DNA of 64,000 nt from Candidatus Cloacimonadota bacterium (GTDB lineage: Bacteria > Cloacimonadota > Cloacimonadia > Cloacimonadales > Cloacimonadaceae). The stretch's first letter is position 1; every line of letters begins with the position of its first letter. The translations under genes and the position numbers were made by a program. Shown one piece after another: positions 9,015-18,002 of this stretch. The stretch spans positions 1 through 64,000 of the forward strand of contig JAKOXG010000001.1 of assembly GCA_029781115.1 (NCBI GenBank), written 5' to 3'. The notes under the pieces are model-generated. The model searched no databases. It saw only the letters and a list, made by a program, of their open reading frames with translations, and was not told where the DNA came from.

Positions 9015-9333
9015 AATGAGGCATCTCAGCAGGGATTTTGAGCGATATTTCCACAATGCCCGCCACTTCTCCATCCACCAAGTAAGGCTGCTGCATGATC
9101 AGCTTCTTTTGGCCTGCCTTGCTGATGGTATAGACGTTGTTTTCGCCGGTGGCCAGCATGTGTTTGATCTTCTCGATGGACTGCGGTTTGTGATAGAGAT
9201 ACAAGCTGGTGCCGATCACCTTCTCACCGCCCTGAGCGGCAAAGGTCTCCTGCGCAGCTTTGTTCATCGCCACCACGATGCCGTCCCTGTCTGCTACCGT
9301 GATAGCGTGCGGAAAGTGGTGAATCCAATCCAT
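9001..9333 (-). CDS. Single PAS-domain protein
   Basis: 110 residues consisting of one PAS fold: an opening PHAITVADRDGIVVAMNKAA, a helical middle (GTSLYLYHKPQSIEKIKHML) and closing strands (LIMQQPYLVDGEVAGIVEISL). No output domain is attached. PAS domains bind small ligands or partner proteins. Stand-alone versions may act as adaptors, and no partner can be named. It heads the short operon with queH. Confidence 0.75.
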   Translation of the reverse strand: MDWIHHFPHAITVADRDGIVVAMNKAAQETFAAQGGEKVIGTSLYLYHKPQSIEKIKHMLATGENNVYTISKAGQKKLIMQQPYLVDGEVAGIVEISLKIPAEMPHYDRG

Positions 9334-9352
9334 AACTTTTCCTCTTTACAAG

Positions 9353-9379
9353 AAAGCCGGCTGTGTGGGCGCCGGCTTT
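9353..9379 (-). terminator. Terminator between acyl-CoA dehydrogenase and PAS genes
   Basis: A perfect nine-base inverted repeat (AAAGCCGGC and GCCGGCTTT) sits 20 bases after the stop of the dehydrogenase gene. It is followed by CTTGT on the minus strand. It should end the dehydrogenase transcript before the PAS-queH operon. Confidence 0.7.
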
Positions 9380-9399
9380 CACTTTAGATCAGTCTTACT

Positions 9400-10545
9400 T
9401 TAGAATTCTTTGAGTAATTGTGCTGCCACGATGCCACGTTGGATCTGGTTTGTTCCTTCGTAGATCTGCAAGATCTTGGCATCACGCATCATCTTTTCCA
9501 CGGGATATTCTTTCATGTAGCCATAACCACCCAGCACCTGCACGGCGTCGGTGGTCACTTTCATGGCCACGTCGGAGGCAAAGTATTTGCACATAGCGCT
9601 TTCTTTGGAGTAGTTCTTGGCTCCGGCATCCACCATGCGGGCAGTTTGATAGACAAGCGCACGGGCTGCTTCCACCTGTGTAGCCATATCGGCCAGCATG
9701 TATTGAACACCTTGGAAGCTGGAAATGGGCTTGCCAAACTGATGACGCTCTTTGGAATACTTCACAGCTACTTCCAGCGCACCACGGGCGATACCCACAG
9801 CTTGCGCACCCACCATGGGACGCGACTTGTCAAAGACCTTCATGGCAGTCAAAAAGCCGGTGCCTTCCCTGCCAATCATGTTCTCGGCGGGAACCACGCA
9901 ATCTTCAAAGATCAGCTCACGCGTTGCGGAAGCTCGGATACCCATCTTGTTTTCCTTTTTGCCAAAGCTGAAGCCGGGTGTTCCTTTTTCCACGATGAAG
10001 CAACTCGCTCCACGCGCACCTTTGGTCTTGTCCGTCATCGCAAAGACGGTGTAGATGCCGGCTTCGCCACCGTTGGTGATCCACTGCTTGGTGCCGTTGA
10101 GCACGTAGTTGTCGCCTTCTTTGCGGGCGGTGGTCTCGATGCCACCGGCGTCACTGCCGGCATTGGCTTCGGTGAGCGCAAAAGCGCAGAGTTGCTCGCC
10201 GGAAGCGATGATGGGCAGATACTTCTGCTTCTGCTCTTCGCTGCCGGAAATCAGGATGGGATACATCCCCAAACCCGTTGCACCAAAAGCCAGGGCTATG
10301 CCCGCATCAACCGCGCAAAGCTCCTCGGTCACCACGGCCAAGTCCATCACCTTGCCGCTGATTCCATCATACTCTTCCGGAATCAATATGGCAAAGAAAT
10401 CACTCTGTTTCATCACTTCTACGATGTCCCAAGGGAAAATCCCTTCTTCATCATACTTTTCACTAAGTGGCTGCATCTTCTCGATGGCGATGCGACGCGC
10501 CAGGTCACGCATCTCGATCTGATCTTCTGTCAAAAAGTAATCCAT
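9400..10545 (-). CDS. Acyl-CoA dehydrogenase, short-chain (butyryl-CoA type)
   Basis: 381 residues, full length for the flavin acyl-CoA dehydrogenases. Recognisable elements are ALTEANAGSDAGG (FAD and substrate contacts), KQWITNGG, the GYGYMKEYPVEKMMRDAKI signature and YEGTNQIQRG with the catalytic Glu at residue 363. It oxidises short acyl-CoA thioesters, or in fermenters reduces crotonyl-CoA to butyryl-CoA together with electron-transfer flavoprotein. No etf or other beta-oxidation gene adjoins it, so direction and chain length are inferred. An AGGAG precedes the start. A hairpin terminator follows. Confidence 0.88.
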   Translation of the reverse strand: MDYFLTEDQIEMRDLARRIAIEKMQPLSEKYDEEGIFPWDIVEVMKQSDFFAILIPEEYDGISGKVMDLAVVTEELCAVDAGIALAFGATGLGMYPILISGSEEQKQKYLPIIASGEQLCAFALTEANAGSDAGGIETTARKEGDNYVLNGTKQWITNGGEAGIYTVFAMTDKTKGARGASCFIVEKGTPGFSFGKKENKMGIRASATRELIFEDCVVPAENMIGREGTGFLTAMKVFDKSRPMVGAQAVGIARGALEVAVKYSKERHQFGKPISSFQGVQYMLADMATQVEAARALVYQTARMVDAGAKNYSKESAMCKYFASDVAMKVTTDAVQVLGGYGYMKEYPVEKMMRDAKILQIYEGTNQIQRGIVAAQLLKEF

Positions 10546-11016
10546 TATTTAAACTCCTTGATCTCATACTTATAGGGTCGTTGTTTTATTTTTAAAACCA
10601 AGCACTTTATGTCAACACATATTTCACACTCGGGGGAAAAATCCTTTCTTCAGGTGGTCTCAATCCACGCAACAGAACACGCGCATTCCCGAAACCAGCG
10701 CAGCGACTGACTACTGACGACTGGACGGCGTAGCCGGCCCCGCGCAGCTCCTAACACCTAAAACCTAACACCTAAAACCTGGCCGAAGGCCTCTATAATA
10801 TACACTGACGATCTCACTTCGACGCGAAAAAACCAAGAAAATAATCTCGTAACTTCATGCCGGTGTAGGCGATACGATTTGGTCAAATATTGATTCCTTC
10901 CGGTCGAAATTAAAATACCTGGAGAGTGGCTCCCGCCCCTTATTCTTGACCTCTCTACCCACCAGAAACGGCAATGCTGGCTACACAGGGTGGATAGATT
11001 ATTGACAACATCCAAA
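10546..11016. repeat. Intergenic region with repeat mosaic (core about 10655-10790)
   Basis: No gene is seen. The core carries the CCGAAACCAGCGCAGCGACTGACTACTGACGAC type of words, then CTAACACCTAAAACC heptamer tracts at 10751-10780. At 10657 a short GTCTCAATCCACGC resembles the edge of a CRISPR repeat but has no partner. The remainder (about 10800-11016) is unique AT-richer sequence. Confidence 0.65.
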
Positions 11017-11045
11017 AGCCGGAGACCTGAAAATAGGCTCCGGCT
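11017..11045 (-). terminator. Terminator at the end of the cas-linked operon
   Basis: An inverted repeat with arms AGCCGGAG and CTCCGGCT lies about 50 bases after the stop at 11094. On the minus strand it is followed by TTTTGG. It fits the end of the long leftward operon. Confidence 0.65.
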
Positions 11046-11093
11046 CATTGTTTGGAGTTGCAATCATGAGTTGGTCGCTACCGACAATCCTGA

Positions 11094-12851
11094 CTAATAC
11101 AAGCAATAGCTATCAATGAAGAGGGCTACTTCATGAGCGTCGTATTTGTTGTTGTTAATTTTTCTAACGGTCTCTGCCAAGCGGATTAGTTCAGGCTCTT
11201 CTTGATAATCCTGAGCATCGGGATTAAAGAAGTGGTAGTATTTGCTGTTGATTTCAGCGTGCTTTGCCACGTATTCTTCAAAGCGTGCATCAATATTATT
11301 GTTGATGATGATCCCCATGATCTTGTCCTGATATTCCTTGGGTGGATCGAAGGCAAAACCATACAGGGACACCATCCTCGCTTCCAGAATATACAAGTCG
11401 CTCATAAACAGGGAAATCGAATCCTCCAGATACGAGATCGCAGCATCAAAGCGTTTTTGCACAAAGGCGGCTCTGGCCATGAGAGCATTTGCCCAGCCCA
11501 AGACAAAGTGATCATATTTGGATTCAGCTTTGAATCTGCGCTCAAACAGCTCATCCATCTGATCGTAACTACTCTGTTGATAATACAGTAGCATTCTCAG
11601 GGATTGAGTAAAGCCCTTATGGTCTCCCGCCTCTTCGGCTTTATCCAGATATTCTTCTCCTCGGGCATAGTTTCCGGCGAGGATGTAGTTTTTGGCCATG
11701 AAGTTGTAGTGCCTGTTGGCGTCTATATCTGTGATCTGTATATCTTGGATCAACTCATCCGCCTTGTGATGCAGTTCCAAAGCCTGAGCATAGTTCTTTC
11801 TCTTGGTCTCAACTCCTGCCATACAGCTGACGGATTCATAGGTCTGGGGCAGGTCAAGAACCCGGCGCCATTCTTGCGCCTGTGAGGCTATCCAATGGGC
11901 GGATTCAAAAAACAGGTTGTCTGTAAAGCAGTTTACCGCGCTATTGAAGATGGCAGCTTTGCTTTTCAGATCACTTTTATCCACCCTGATCATAGCGATG
12001 CCAAAATGTTCCAGGGCAATCAGATATTCGCCTCTGTGATATTCTGCTCTACCTTTGAGACGGTGATAGATTACGGCTTCGTCATCATCCAAAATGCTGA
12101 GTGGATACCTTGCTTCAAATTCCTGGATCAACTCGCGAGGTTTTTCTGCATCGCGGATGTTTTCCAGAAACTCGATATAAGAAAAGTAGTATTTCTTGAT
12201 CAAAGAAGGCCGCTGGGAATACCTCTGACATACCTGATCAAACTGCTCTCGGAGGCCGGGTGAATCCTCTTTATCCTGCTTGGTGCGGATGACAAAGCTC
12301 AGCCACTCGCAGACGGAACGATCGTAATAGTTCAATTCATCCGGATTGATCTCTTTTATGATATCAGAGGCTTGGGCAAACCTTTTTTCTTGGTAGCTAT
12401 CCATCGCCTCTTGCAGTTTGGAGCTGGAGATGTTTTGCTCGGGTGAGCTCAGAAATCTGGCTATAAATCTGCTTTCATTTTGGCGAAGATAGACCTCCGG
12501 CTGCTTCACATCTTCCTGATAGCCAAAACCAATCTCCACAGCCAAATAGTTATAGATGGTGGCTATTATTGCTTCCTTGAGATCGCTTCCCTTTACCTTG
12601 AATTTTAAGCCGATGAGCTCCTCAAGCTCTCGTGAAATCAGCTTGAAGTTGATTATCTCAAGATGTTGCTGGGGATAGATCTGGCGCAGTTCCATCAGGA
12701 TCTGGTTCTGCAATTCCTGATAGACTTCCGCCGTGATGAGCTTATTCTTCAGCTCTCGCCGATAGTTGATGTTGAGCGTTTCTACATACAGTTCGATGTC
12801 GACTTGTGCGGCTTTCCCGTTTAAAGCAGTGGCATTAACCTTGAATTTCAT
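11094..12851 (-). CDS. TPR-like repeat protein coupled to DUF3800
   Basis: 585 residues. The N-terminal 120 residues are mixed alpha/beta. From about 150 to 520 the chain is a solenoid of helix pairs with TPR-like spacing (for example KGRAEYHRGEYLIALEHFGIAMI and AGVETKRKNYAQALELHHKADEL). No catalytic motif or membrane segment is seen. Its ATG overlaps the stop of the DUF3800 gene by four bases, so the two products are probably made together and may interact. Because both follow the type III-D genes in the same direction, they could be accessory to that system or a separate two-gene defence unit. I do not recognise a named family. Confidence 0.7.
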   Translation of the reverse strand: MKFKVNATALNGKAAQVDIELYVETLNINYRRELKNKLITAEVYQELQNQILMELRQIYPQQHLEIINFKLISRELEELIGLKFKVKGSDLKEAIIATIYNYLAVEIGFGYQEDVKQPEVYLRQNESRFIARFLSSPEQNISSSKLQEAMDSYQEKRFAQASDIIKEINPDELNYYDRSVCEWLSFVIRTKQDKEDSPGLREQFDQVCQRYSQRPSLIKKYYFSYIEFLENIRDAEKPRELIQEFEARYPLSILDDDEAVIYHRLKGRAEYHRGEYLIALEHFGIAMIRVDKSDLKSKAAIFNSAVNCFTDNLFFESAHWIASQAQEWRRVLDLPQTYESVSCMAGVETKRKNYAQALELHHKADELIQDIQITDIDANRHYNFMAKNYILAGNYARGEEYLDKAEEAGDHKGFTQSLRMLLYYQQSSYDQMDELFERRFKAESKYDHFVLGWANALMARAAFVQKRFDAAISYLEDSISLFMSDLYILEARMVSLYGFAFDPPKEYQDKIMGIIINNNIDARFEEYVAKHAEINSKYYHFFNPDAQDYQEEPELIRLAETVRKINNNKYDAHEVALFIDSYCLY

Positions 12852-13744
12852 CCTATCACCTCCACGTTGATATTATTGTAGATTTTTTGGACAAGCTCAG
12901 AGCTATCCGGCTTGGGTTTACCTCCAGTCTTATACACCAGGTTGCACAGGATATCGATCAATTCTATGCCCACGATGTTTGCTTCTTTGTAATAGTAAGT
13001 AATCTCAAGGTCTTTGGGTATTGCTATATCAGGAAACCTCGATTGACAGGCCCTGGCCTTATTCATGATTGAAATTCTAAACAGCTCACGCGCAGTATCC
13101 TTGCTCTGCACTTCCAACATCAATTCTGTCCAGAGATAGTGAAAGACCGTTTGATAAGGCCGGACTTGCATATTCTGCTCAAACCAAGCCAGACTTTCCC
13201 TCTCTTTGGCGGTCAAGCGGCCAAATCCCCTCATGATCCTTATCCTTTCTTCTTCATGGCTTTCCGGTTTCAACATATGAGCCTGGATCACTCTCTTAAA
13301 GTGCCTTGGATACTTTTCGAGGATATTGTTGATCACATTTTGGGGATAAGCATAACGGAACATCATATCATATGCGATATCTGGATTCTCATCCCCCAAA
13401 ATCATGGTGCTCACCAAATCTGAAGCCAGTTCTATATACATCTCATCCTTAGTTTTGAGGCTGGAGCGGCGCAAAGTATCAGCATCAAAGATGTGGATTA
13501 ATGCATAGGCTTGCTCTCTTTCCAGACTGTTGCCGATCACCTCATAACACTGCTCCAAAAGGTCCTGCGCCATATCACTGGCGTGCATATACTTGAGGCT
13601 GCGCTGGGTCTTGATTTCACCCAATTGAGCCTTCAGGTGAGCCAAAGACTCTTCCTTAGGAATGACCAGGCCACCCAAAACCAGCTTTGGGCTTGAGAGC
13701 CCTGACCAATCTCCAGATTCATCAAAGAAATAATTCATCTTCAT
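12848..13744 (-). CDS. DUF3800 protein
   Basis: 298 residues opening with NYFFDESGDWSGLSSPKLVLGG, the acidic DESG signature of DUF3800. That family has an RNase H-like fold and is widespread in defence islands and mobile elements. Further conserved features are MHASDM and an internal HIFDADTL. Its biochemical activity is generally unknown, and a nuclease role is only an inference from the fold. The start is 71 bases from the last cas gene and the stop overlaps the TPR gene, so it forms a pair with that gene. Confidence 0.75.
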   Translation of the reverse strand: MKMNYFFDESGDWSGLSSPKLVLGGLVIPKEESLAHLKAQLGEIKTQRSLKYMHASDMAQDLLEQCYEVIGNSLEREQAYALIHIFDADTLRRSSLKTKDEMYIELASDLVSTMILGDENPDIAYDMMFRYAYPQNVINNILEKYPRHFKRVIQAHMLKPESHEEERIRIMRGFGRLTAKERESLAWFEQNMQVRPYQTVFHYLWTELMLEVQSKDTARELFRISIMNKARACQSRFPDIAIPKDLEITYYYKEANIVGIELIDILCNLVYKTGGKPKPDSSELVQKIYNNINVEVIG

Positions 13745-13815
13745 TCTCCTTGTTGTTCACAGGATGGAGGGTGTGCCATGCGTAGGGAGACACATGGCAC
13801 ACCGGTTTATTATTC

Positions 13816-16068
13816 TTATGGATATTCACTGGGTTTCTTGAGGATCTTACGGTCCTTGTATTCGTTTACTGTTTTTGCTTGTCCCGGGATCTTGCGTTCG
13901 ATTTCCATGTATCTGGTTCTTTCGTGTGCAGGACGGTTGGCATAGTCAAGCATAGTCTTCAGCTCCTTGAGTTCCGGGGAATCCCAAGCACTTCCAGAGA
14001 ACCCTACCTGTGCACGCAGGTAATCCTCGAAGGCTGTCTTGTATTGATCGAGATCTTCTACCTGCTTTTCTGCCAAGTTTTTGAGCGAGCTATAGCGTTC
14101 TCTCCTATCGATAAGCGTAAGCGTCGGTGTGATCCGAATTGAACCCAAGCCCAGGGGCTTACCCATACCTATCTTGTGACAGCACTCTGGAGGCAAATCC
14201 AACACGAAGAGCAGGGCCCCCAATTCAACTTCGCTGAGGTTATCAAAGCGAATCCGGGCCTTGAACTTGGCACCTTCTTTGATAGGCTTGATCTTGGTGT
14301 ACTGAGTGGAATATTTTTTACGTTTCTCTGTATCTGTCTCTATCCAAGCATTATGATCCTTATGCCAATAGAACTTACGACCGACCAGTTGGGCACCATC
14401 ACTATCGTAGTTGTCAATACCGTTTCTGTTATTAAGGTGACCATCTGGAACTGTTACCTTGCCCCTGTCTTGTCTCAAATACAGTTGAAATGAGTTGGGT
14501 TTGGGTCCAGAGAGTATCTTTGGATAGACAGCTTCATTCCACTCTTGGACTGAGCTGCCGATAGCATCCTCAAAATACACCCTGCCTGGCTGAGCTTTAC
14601 CATCACCTTCTCCCACATTTCCAAATAAAGCCTCTGCCATATCCAAGAGATTTGATTTTCTGTGTTTCGGTGGCAGCAGGCTTTTAATGCCTTTTTTGTA
14701 GGCGACTCTAAATATGGGAGTATGACCAAAGGACAGCACCTCATCCTCATTATCGGGATCCACAATAAAGAAACAGGGGACACCAGAAGTACGAAGCAAC
14801 TTCATGGTTTTATCTCTGAACGATTCTTTATTGGTCGTGGAGGCTGCACCTTTAGAAGCCTTGTCATCCTTTTCTTCTTTCTCGGGGGGATTGATCAGGT
14901 TAACAGCACCTCGAGAAGCGTCATTGTTATAATCTCGGATCACTTCTTTGGGAACTTTATAGCCCTTTTGGCCACTGACTTCTGTGCCTATCACCCAATG
15001 CTTCTTTTTCTTGGGGACACGTCCTGATAGGATCAGATAGCCTTCTTGGTAGCCTTCTTTTTCATCTGGTCGATTGCTGTGGTGTTTGATTTGGGTAACA
15101 ACCTCTTGATCCTTGTCATCCAATCCTACTTTGAATAGTGCCTTTACATATGGTTTCTCCTTGATTTCTTCGGTGTATCCGTCATCCTTCATTTTGTTTC
15201 GTGCCATCTTGCTTTCGAATGCGAGTTGTTCTTTAACCCTGTAGCAACCATCCGCCTCGTATATCCAAAAGTATTCGCCTTTTCTCTTGATATAGCCGGG
15301 CTTTACTATAGATGGCGCACCCCATGCTGATTTTTCTACACCCAACATGTACTGGTTATAAAGCCCTCTAAACTCCAAAGAGCTATCCGCAAATGATCGG
15401 AAATACAGCTTTCTATCATATACCATGCTCATCTTGCTGTAGCTTACGATCTCATAAAGAGAGCGAACCATACCACGGATTGATGAACCTGGGAGTTTAA
15501 ACTGCAGACCAGCAGGCCGATAGTGTCCCTCTATCTTTTTGGAATCCACTTTTTCCTTAACCTGCTTTTCGGTGAGCGCCCCTCTGATGAATAGTGGGCT
15601 TTTAGCTGTAATATCCAGCTCTATATAGCCATTGTAGTAGGGTGTCTCCTTGGTACCATCTGCTTGATTGGGTGACTTATGATAGCCGGCAAATACATCA
15701 AATCTTGGTGGCTTTTCGGCATCAAGCACCTCATCTTTTAGAGGCACAAAGTTGTAAGGAGCAACAGCTCCAGCCAGTCTAAGGATGACTATCAGTTTGG
15801 TTACATTATCTCCTCTAAGCTCATATTTCACCTCCCATTCTCCTTCAGGAATCTTTCGCATTTGTTCCATGTTTACAATGGGGAAATACCAAATATCATC
15901 TCTACGAGATCCGGAGTCTGAGCCTTTGAAATCGTAGTAGGACACCTTAACTTCTTTCCCACTGCTTGATAGCAGCTTGAACTTGCTTATTTTCTTTTTG
16001 GTTTTCTTGCCTCTCCTGTCTTCTTTCATTACTTCAATCCGATCTACTTTCAATATTCCCTTTTCCAC
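13816..16068 (-). CDS. Type III-D RAMP protein, TIGR03986 family (Cas7-like)
   Basis: 750 residues. The diagnostic pattern of this family is present: APYNFVPL at 103-110, a His-containing stretch (FDVFAGYH) and LPGSSIRGMVRSLYEIVSYSKM from 192, which is the RAMP loop that binds the crRNA backbone. A glycine-rich loop IGMGKPLGLGSIRI occurs near 645. The first 100 residues form a basic, beta-rich extra domain (DRRGKKTKKKISKFKLL). Such proteins form part of the Cas7 filament in type III-D complexes. It is the last of the core cas genes, two bases after csx19. Confidence 0.85.
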   Translation of the reverse strand: MEKGILKVDRIEVMKEDRRGKKTKKKISKFKLLSSSGKEVKVSYYDFKGSDSGSRRDDIWYFPIVNMEQMRKIPEGEWEVKYELRGDNVTKLIVILRLAGAVAPYNFVPLKDEVLDAEKPPRFDVFAGYHKSPNQADGTKETPYYNGYIELDITAKSPLFIRGALTEKQVKEKVDSKKIEGHYRPAGLQFKLPGSSIRGMVRSLYEIVSYSKMSMVYDRKLYFRSFADSSLEFRGLYNQYMLGVEKSAWGAPSIVKPGYIKRKGEYFWIYEADGCYRVKEQLAFESKMARNKMKDDGYTEEIKEKPYVKALFKVGLDDKDQEVVTQIKHHSNRPDEKEGYQEGYLILSGRVPKKKKHWVIGTEVSGQKGYKVPKEVIRDYNNDASRGAVNLINPPEKEEKDDKASKGAASTTNKESFRDKTMKLLRTSGVPCFFIVDPDNEDEVLSFGHTPIFRVAYKKGIKSLLPPKHRKSNLLDMAEALFGNVGEGDGKAQPGRVYFEDAIGSSVQEWNEAVYPKILSGPKPNSFQLYLRQDRGKVTVPDGHLNNRNGIDNYDSDGAQLVGRKFYWHKDHNAWIETDTEKRKKYSTQYTKIKPIKEGAKFKARIRFDNLSEVELGALLFVLDLPPECCHKIGMGKPLGLGSIRITPTLTLIDRRERYSSLKNLAEKQVEDLDQYKTAFEDYLRAQVGFSGSAWDSPELKELKTMLDYANRPAHERTRYMEIERKIPGQAKTVNEYKDRKILKKPSEYP

Positions 16069-16069
16069 T

Positions 16070-16627
16070 CTATACCTCCTTTTGTTCTATGCTCACAAAT
16101 CTGTGATCACAGTAGCTGAGTTGTCCATTATCCCACTCTTGCAGGTAGTTTCTGCTCCTCAGTATCAAGCGGGATCTGTCTGAAATTTCCCTGGGACACC
16201 ATGCTTTGGGGACTTTCAGTTCAAAGCCACGGTCTTCCTTGATAACCATATAATCATCTGTAGCACCTTCTCCTTTCTTGGAGCCAATCAATATCTGCTC
16301 TGCTTCCACCACCGGGCAATCTTCACCCGGCTCATCTTTCCTGATGCGTCCCGTCAGGTAGTCTGCCTGGCCAAAGCCATCGTCAGCAGCAGCACGCCAG
16401 AGGTAGAGCTCCATCTCAGCGTTGAATAACCTCATGCTTTGGATGGTGTTAAAGGCTGGCAAAGCTTCCAGCTTGAAGCTTCCATCTGCATATTCACCCA
16501 AGCAGATCTTGTCGAAGCAGGTGATCATTACCTGATACTTGCCTTCAAGATACTGGTTCAACTGACCATAATCTATGATGTTATCTATGGGTGTTGTGTT
16601 TGATTTTATCTTACTGATTTCGTACAT
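16070..16627 (-). CDS. csx19: Csx19 (TIGR03984-like) type III-D protein
   Basis: 185 residues. The central part reads MRLFNAEMELYLWRAAADD..., then LTGRIRKDE, EQILIGSKKGEG and RGFELKVP. This matches my memory of the small Csx19/TIGR03984 proteins that accompany type III-D effector genes: a barrel with LFn...ElllWR and a gR motif. The role is not established. A structural subunit of the complex is the usual assumption. It overlaps the double-Cas7 gene by 17 bases and precedes the TIGR03986 gene by two, so the three are cotranslated. Confidence 0.65.
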   Translation of the reverse strand: MYEISKIKSNTTPIDNIIDYGQLNQYLEGKYQVMITCFDKICLGEYADGSFKLEALPAFNTIQSMRLFNAEMELYLWRAAADDGFGQADYLTGRIRKDEPGEDCPVVEAEQILIGSKKGEGATDDYMVIKEDRGFELKVPKAWCPREISDRSRLILRSRNYLQEWDNGQLSYCDHRFVSIEQKEV

Positions 16628-18002
16628 CTTTTCCTCCTTTTGCGGACAAGTATTTCTGGAAGCGTACTTCGACCTCAGCTCTGTCGCTGTTGTTCACCAG
16701 AGCCTGGATGTAGGCATCCCACCTTGTCACGTCGTCTTGGTTGAAGACATCCGTATACTCCACTCCCTGGTCCCAGACGCTGTTTTTCTTTCCGGAAAGG
16801 CAGCCACGTCCCACGTTTTTCTCGCCTCCTATCGCCAAGTCTCGATAGTAGAGGTCTTTAAGCAGGAGCAGCAGCAGGCCTTTTTGAGAAGGAAGAGCGT
16901 CTTTGATAGACAATCTCAAATCTTTGATCTGAGCTTTGTCATTGCGTGGAAACAGGGGCATGGAGTCAAAGAGGGCAGCCTCGATCGTGCCACCGGTAAA
17001 GCGGTCTATCTTGACTCTGTTTTGCAGTTCGGTTGCCACATTGTCGATCTCCACCTCATTTACCATTAGGGATGAGGGAATGGTGTATTCTCCCTCTTTG
17101 GCCATGCCGAAAAGCAGGTGGATAAACTTATCTGCATCTGTTATTTCTTTTGAGTCTGGCTCTTTATCTGGATCCACATCCCAGAGCAGGTTGACAATCC
17201 TTTGGGCTCTGGCTCGGAGTGCACCACGCAGCGAGCTTCCCGGCAAGACGAATTTGCCACTTGAGGTAAGATGAACAGCATCCGAATCTGCAGGGTTTTT
17301 AGGGTATGATCTCACGATTAAGGAACTGGGGATGCTAAAATCTGCCATGATAATGAAATCTTTATCACCTAAGGCAGCGGTTTCAGTCAATTCTATGCCA
17401 TTTTCCGGCTTCTCTTGCAGGAGATAGTCGATCACACCAGCTTCAGTATCAAAAGGATAGCACATCACCTTGAGCTCTGTGGCCTTCAACTCTCCACTTC
17501 CGGATGAGCTGCGCGCTCCCACGAAAAAGGAGCTCTTGAGCAAAGCGTTGATCTTGTTTATCCAGCCTTTGATCTGCTCGTATCGGTCTTCAGATCTGAC
17601 ATCAAACTCCATATTGAGATCAAAGAGTAGCCCCGGCTCCACCACTTGGTAATCAAACTTGGCACCCTCTTCAACGATACCGTCCTTATTGTCTATGCGG
17701 ATGCCGTCGCGGATGCTGATTTTAGGCTTCTTGGATTTTTCGTTCAAGAGCAAATCATCGACAATCAGGCGGGATTGTGAAACATCTTTATCCTGAACGT
17801 TGTAGATTCCTATATACTTGGAAAATTCTCTGTCATTCATCTCGGCGTTGAGCTTGCCGACGAAAGATGAGCCGGGGATATAGGGTTTGCCTTCAGCATC
17901 CAAAAGGACGTCTTTATCGCTGCTGTCACTGCGCCCACTGCCGACCTGCAGAGGACTGAGCAGCTCCAGCGTTGCTTCGAGTATGATCTTACCTTTGGTC
18001 AT
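16611..18002 (-). CDS. Fused double Cas7 (Csm3-like) RAMP protein
   Basis: 463 residues containing two Cas7/RAMP units in one chain. The first has LLSPLQVGSGRSDSSDKD, YIPGSSFVGK at 41-50 and a glycine-rich loop GARSSSGSGEL near 162. The second has LPGSSLRGALRARAQRI from 253, NRVKIDRFTGGTIEAALF at 328-345 and GGEKNVGRGCLSG near 392. Asp residues in the first thumb loop (SDKDVLLDAEGK) could be the RNA-cutting site, and the second unit has a serine-rich equivalent. Fusions of this kind are typical of type III-D. It would occupy two consecutive positions in the backbone that holds the crRNA. Confidence 0.8.
   Translation of the reverse strand: MTKGKIILEATLELLSPLQVGSGRSDSSDKDVLLDAEGKPYIPGSSFVGKLNAEMNDREFSKYIGIYNVQDKDVSQSRLIVDDLLLNEKSKKPKISIRDGIRIDNKDGIVEEGAKFDYQVVEPGLLFDLNMEFDVRSEDRYEQIKGWINKINALLKSSFFVGARSSSGSGELKATELKVMCYPFDTEAGVIDYLLQEKPENGIELTETAALGDKDFIIMADFSIPSSLIVRSYPKNPADSDAVHLTSSGKFVLPGSSLRGALRARAQRIVNLLWDVDPDKEPDSKEITDADKFIHLLFGMAKEGEYTIPSSLMVNEVEIDNVATELQNRVKIDRFTGGTIEAALFDSMPLFPRNDKAQIKDLRLSIKDALPSQKGLLLLLLKDLYYRDLAIGGEKNVGRGCLSGKKNSVWDQGVEYTDVFNQDDVTRWDAYIQALVNNSDRAEVEVRFQKYLSAKGGKDVRNQ

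Noticed and set aside
10657-10672. GTCTCAATCCACGC resembling the edge of another CRISPR repeat
   Set aside because: A single short match with no second copy and no spacer; it could be chance or a worn fragment.
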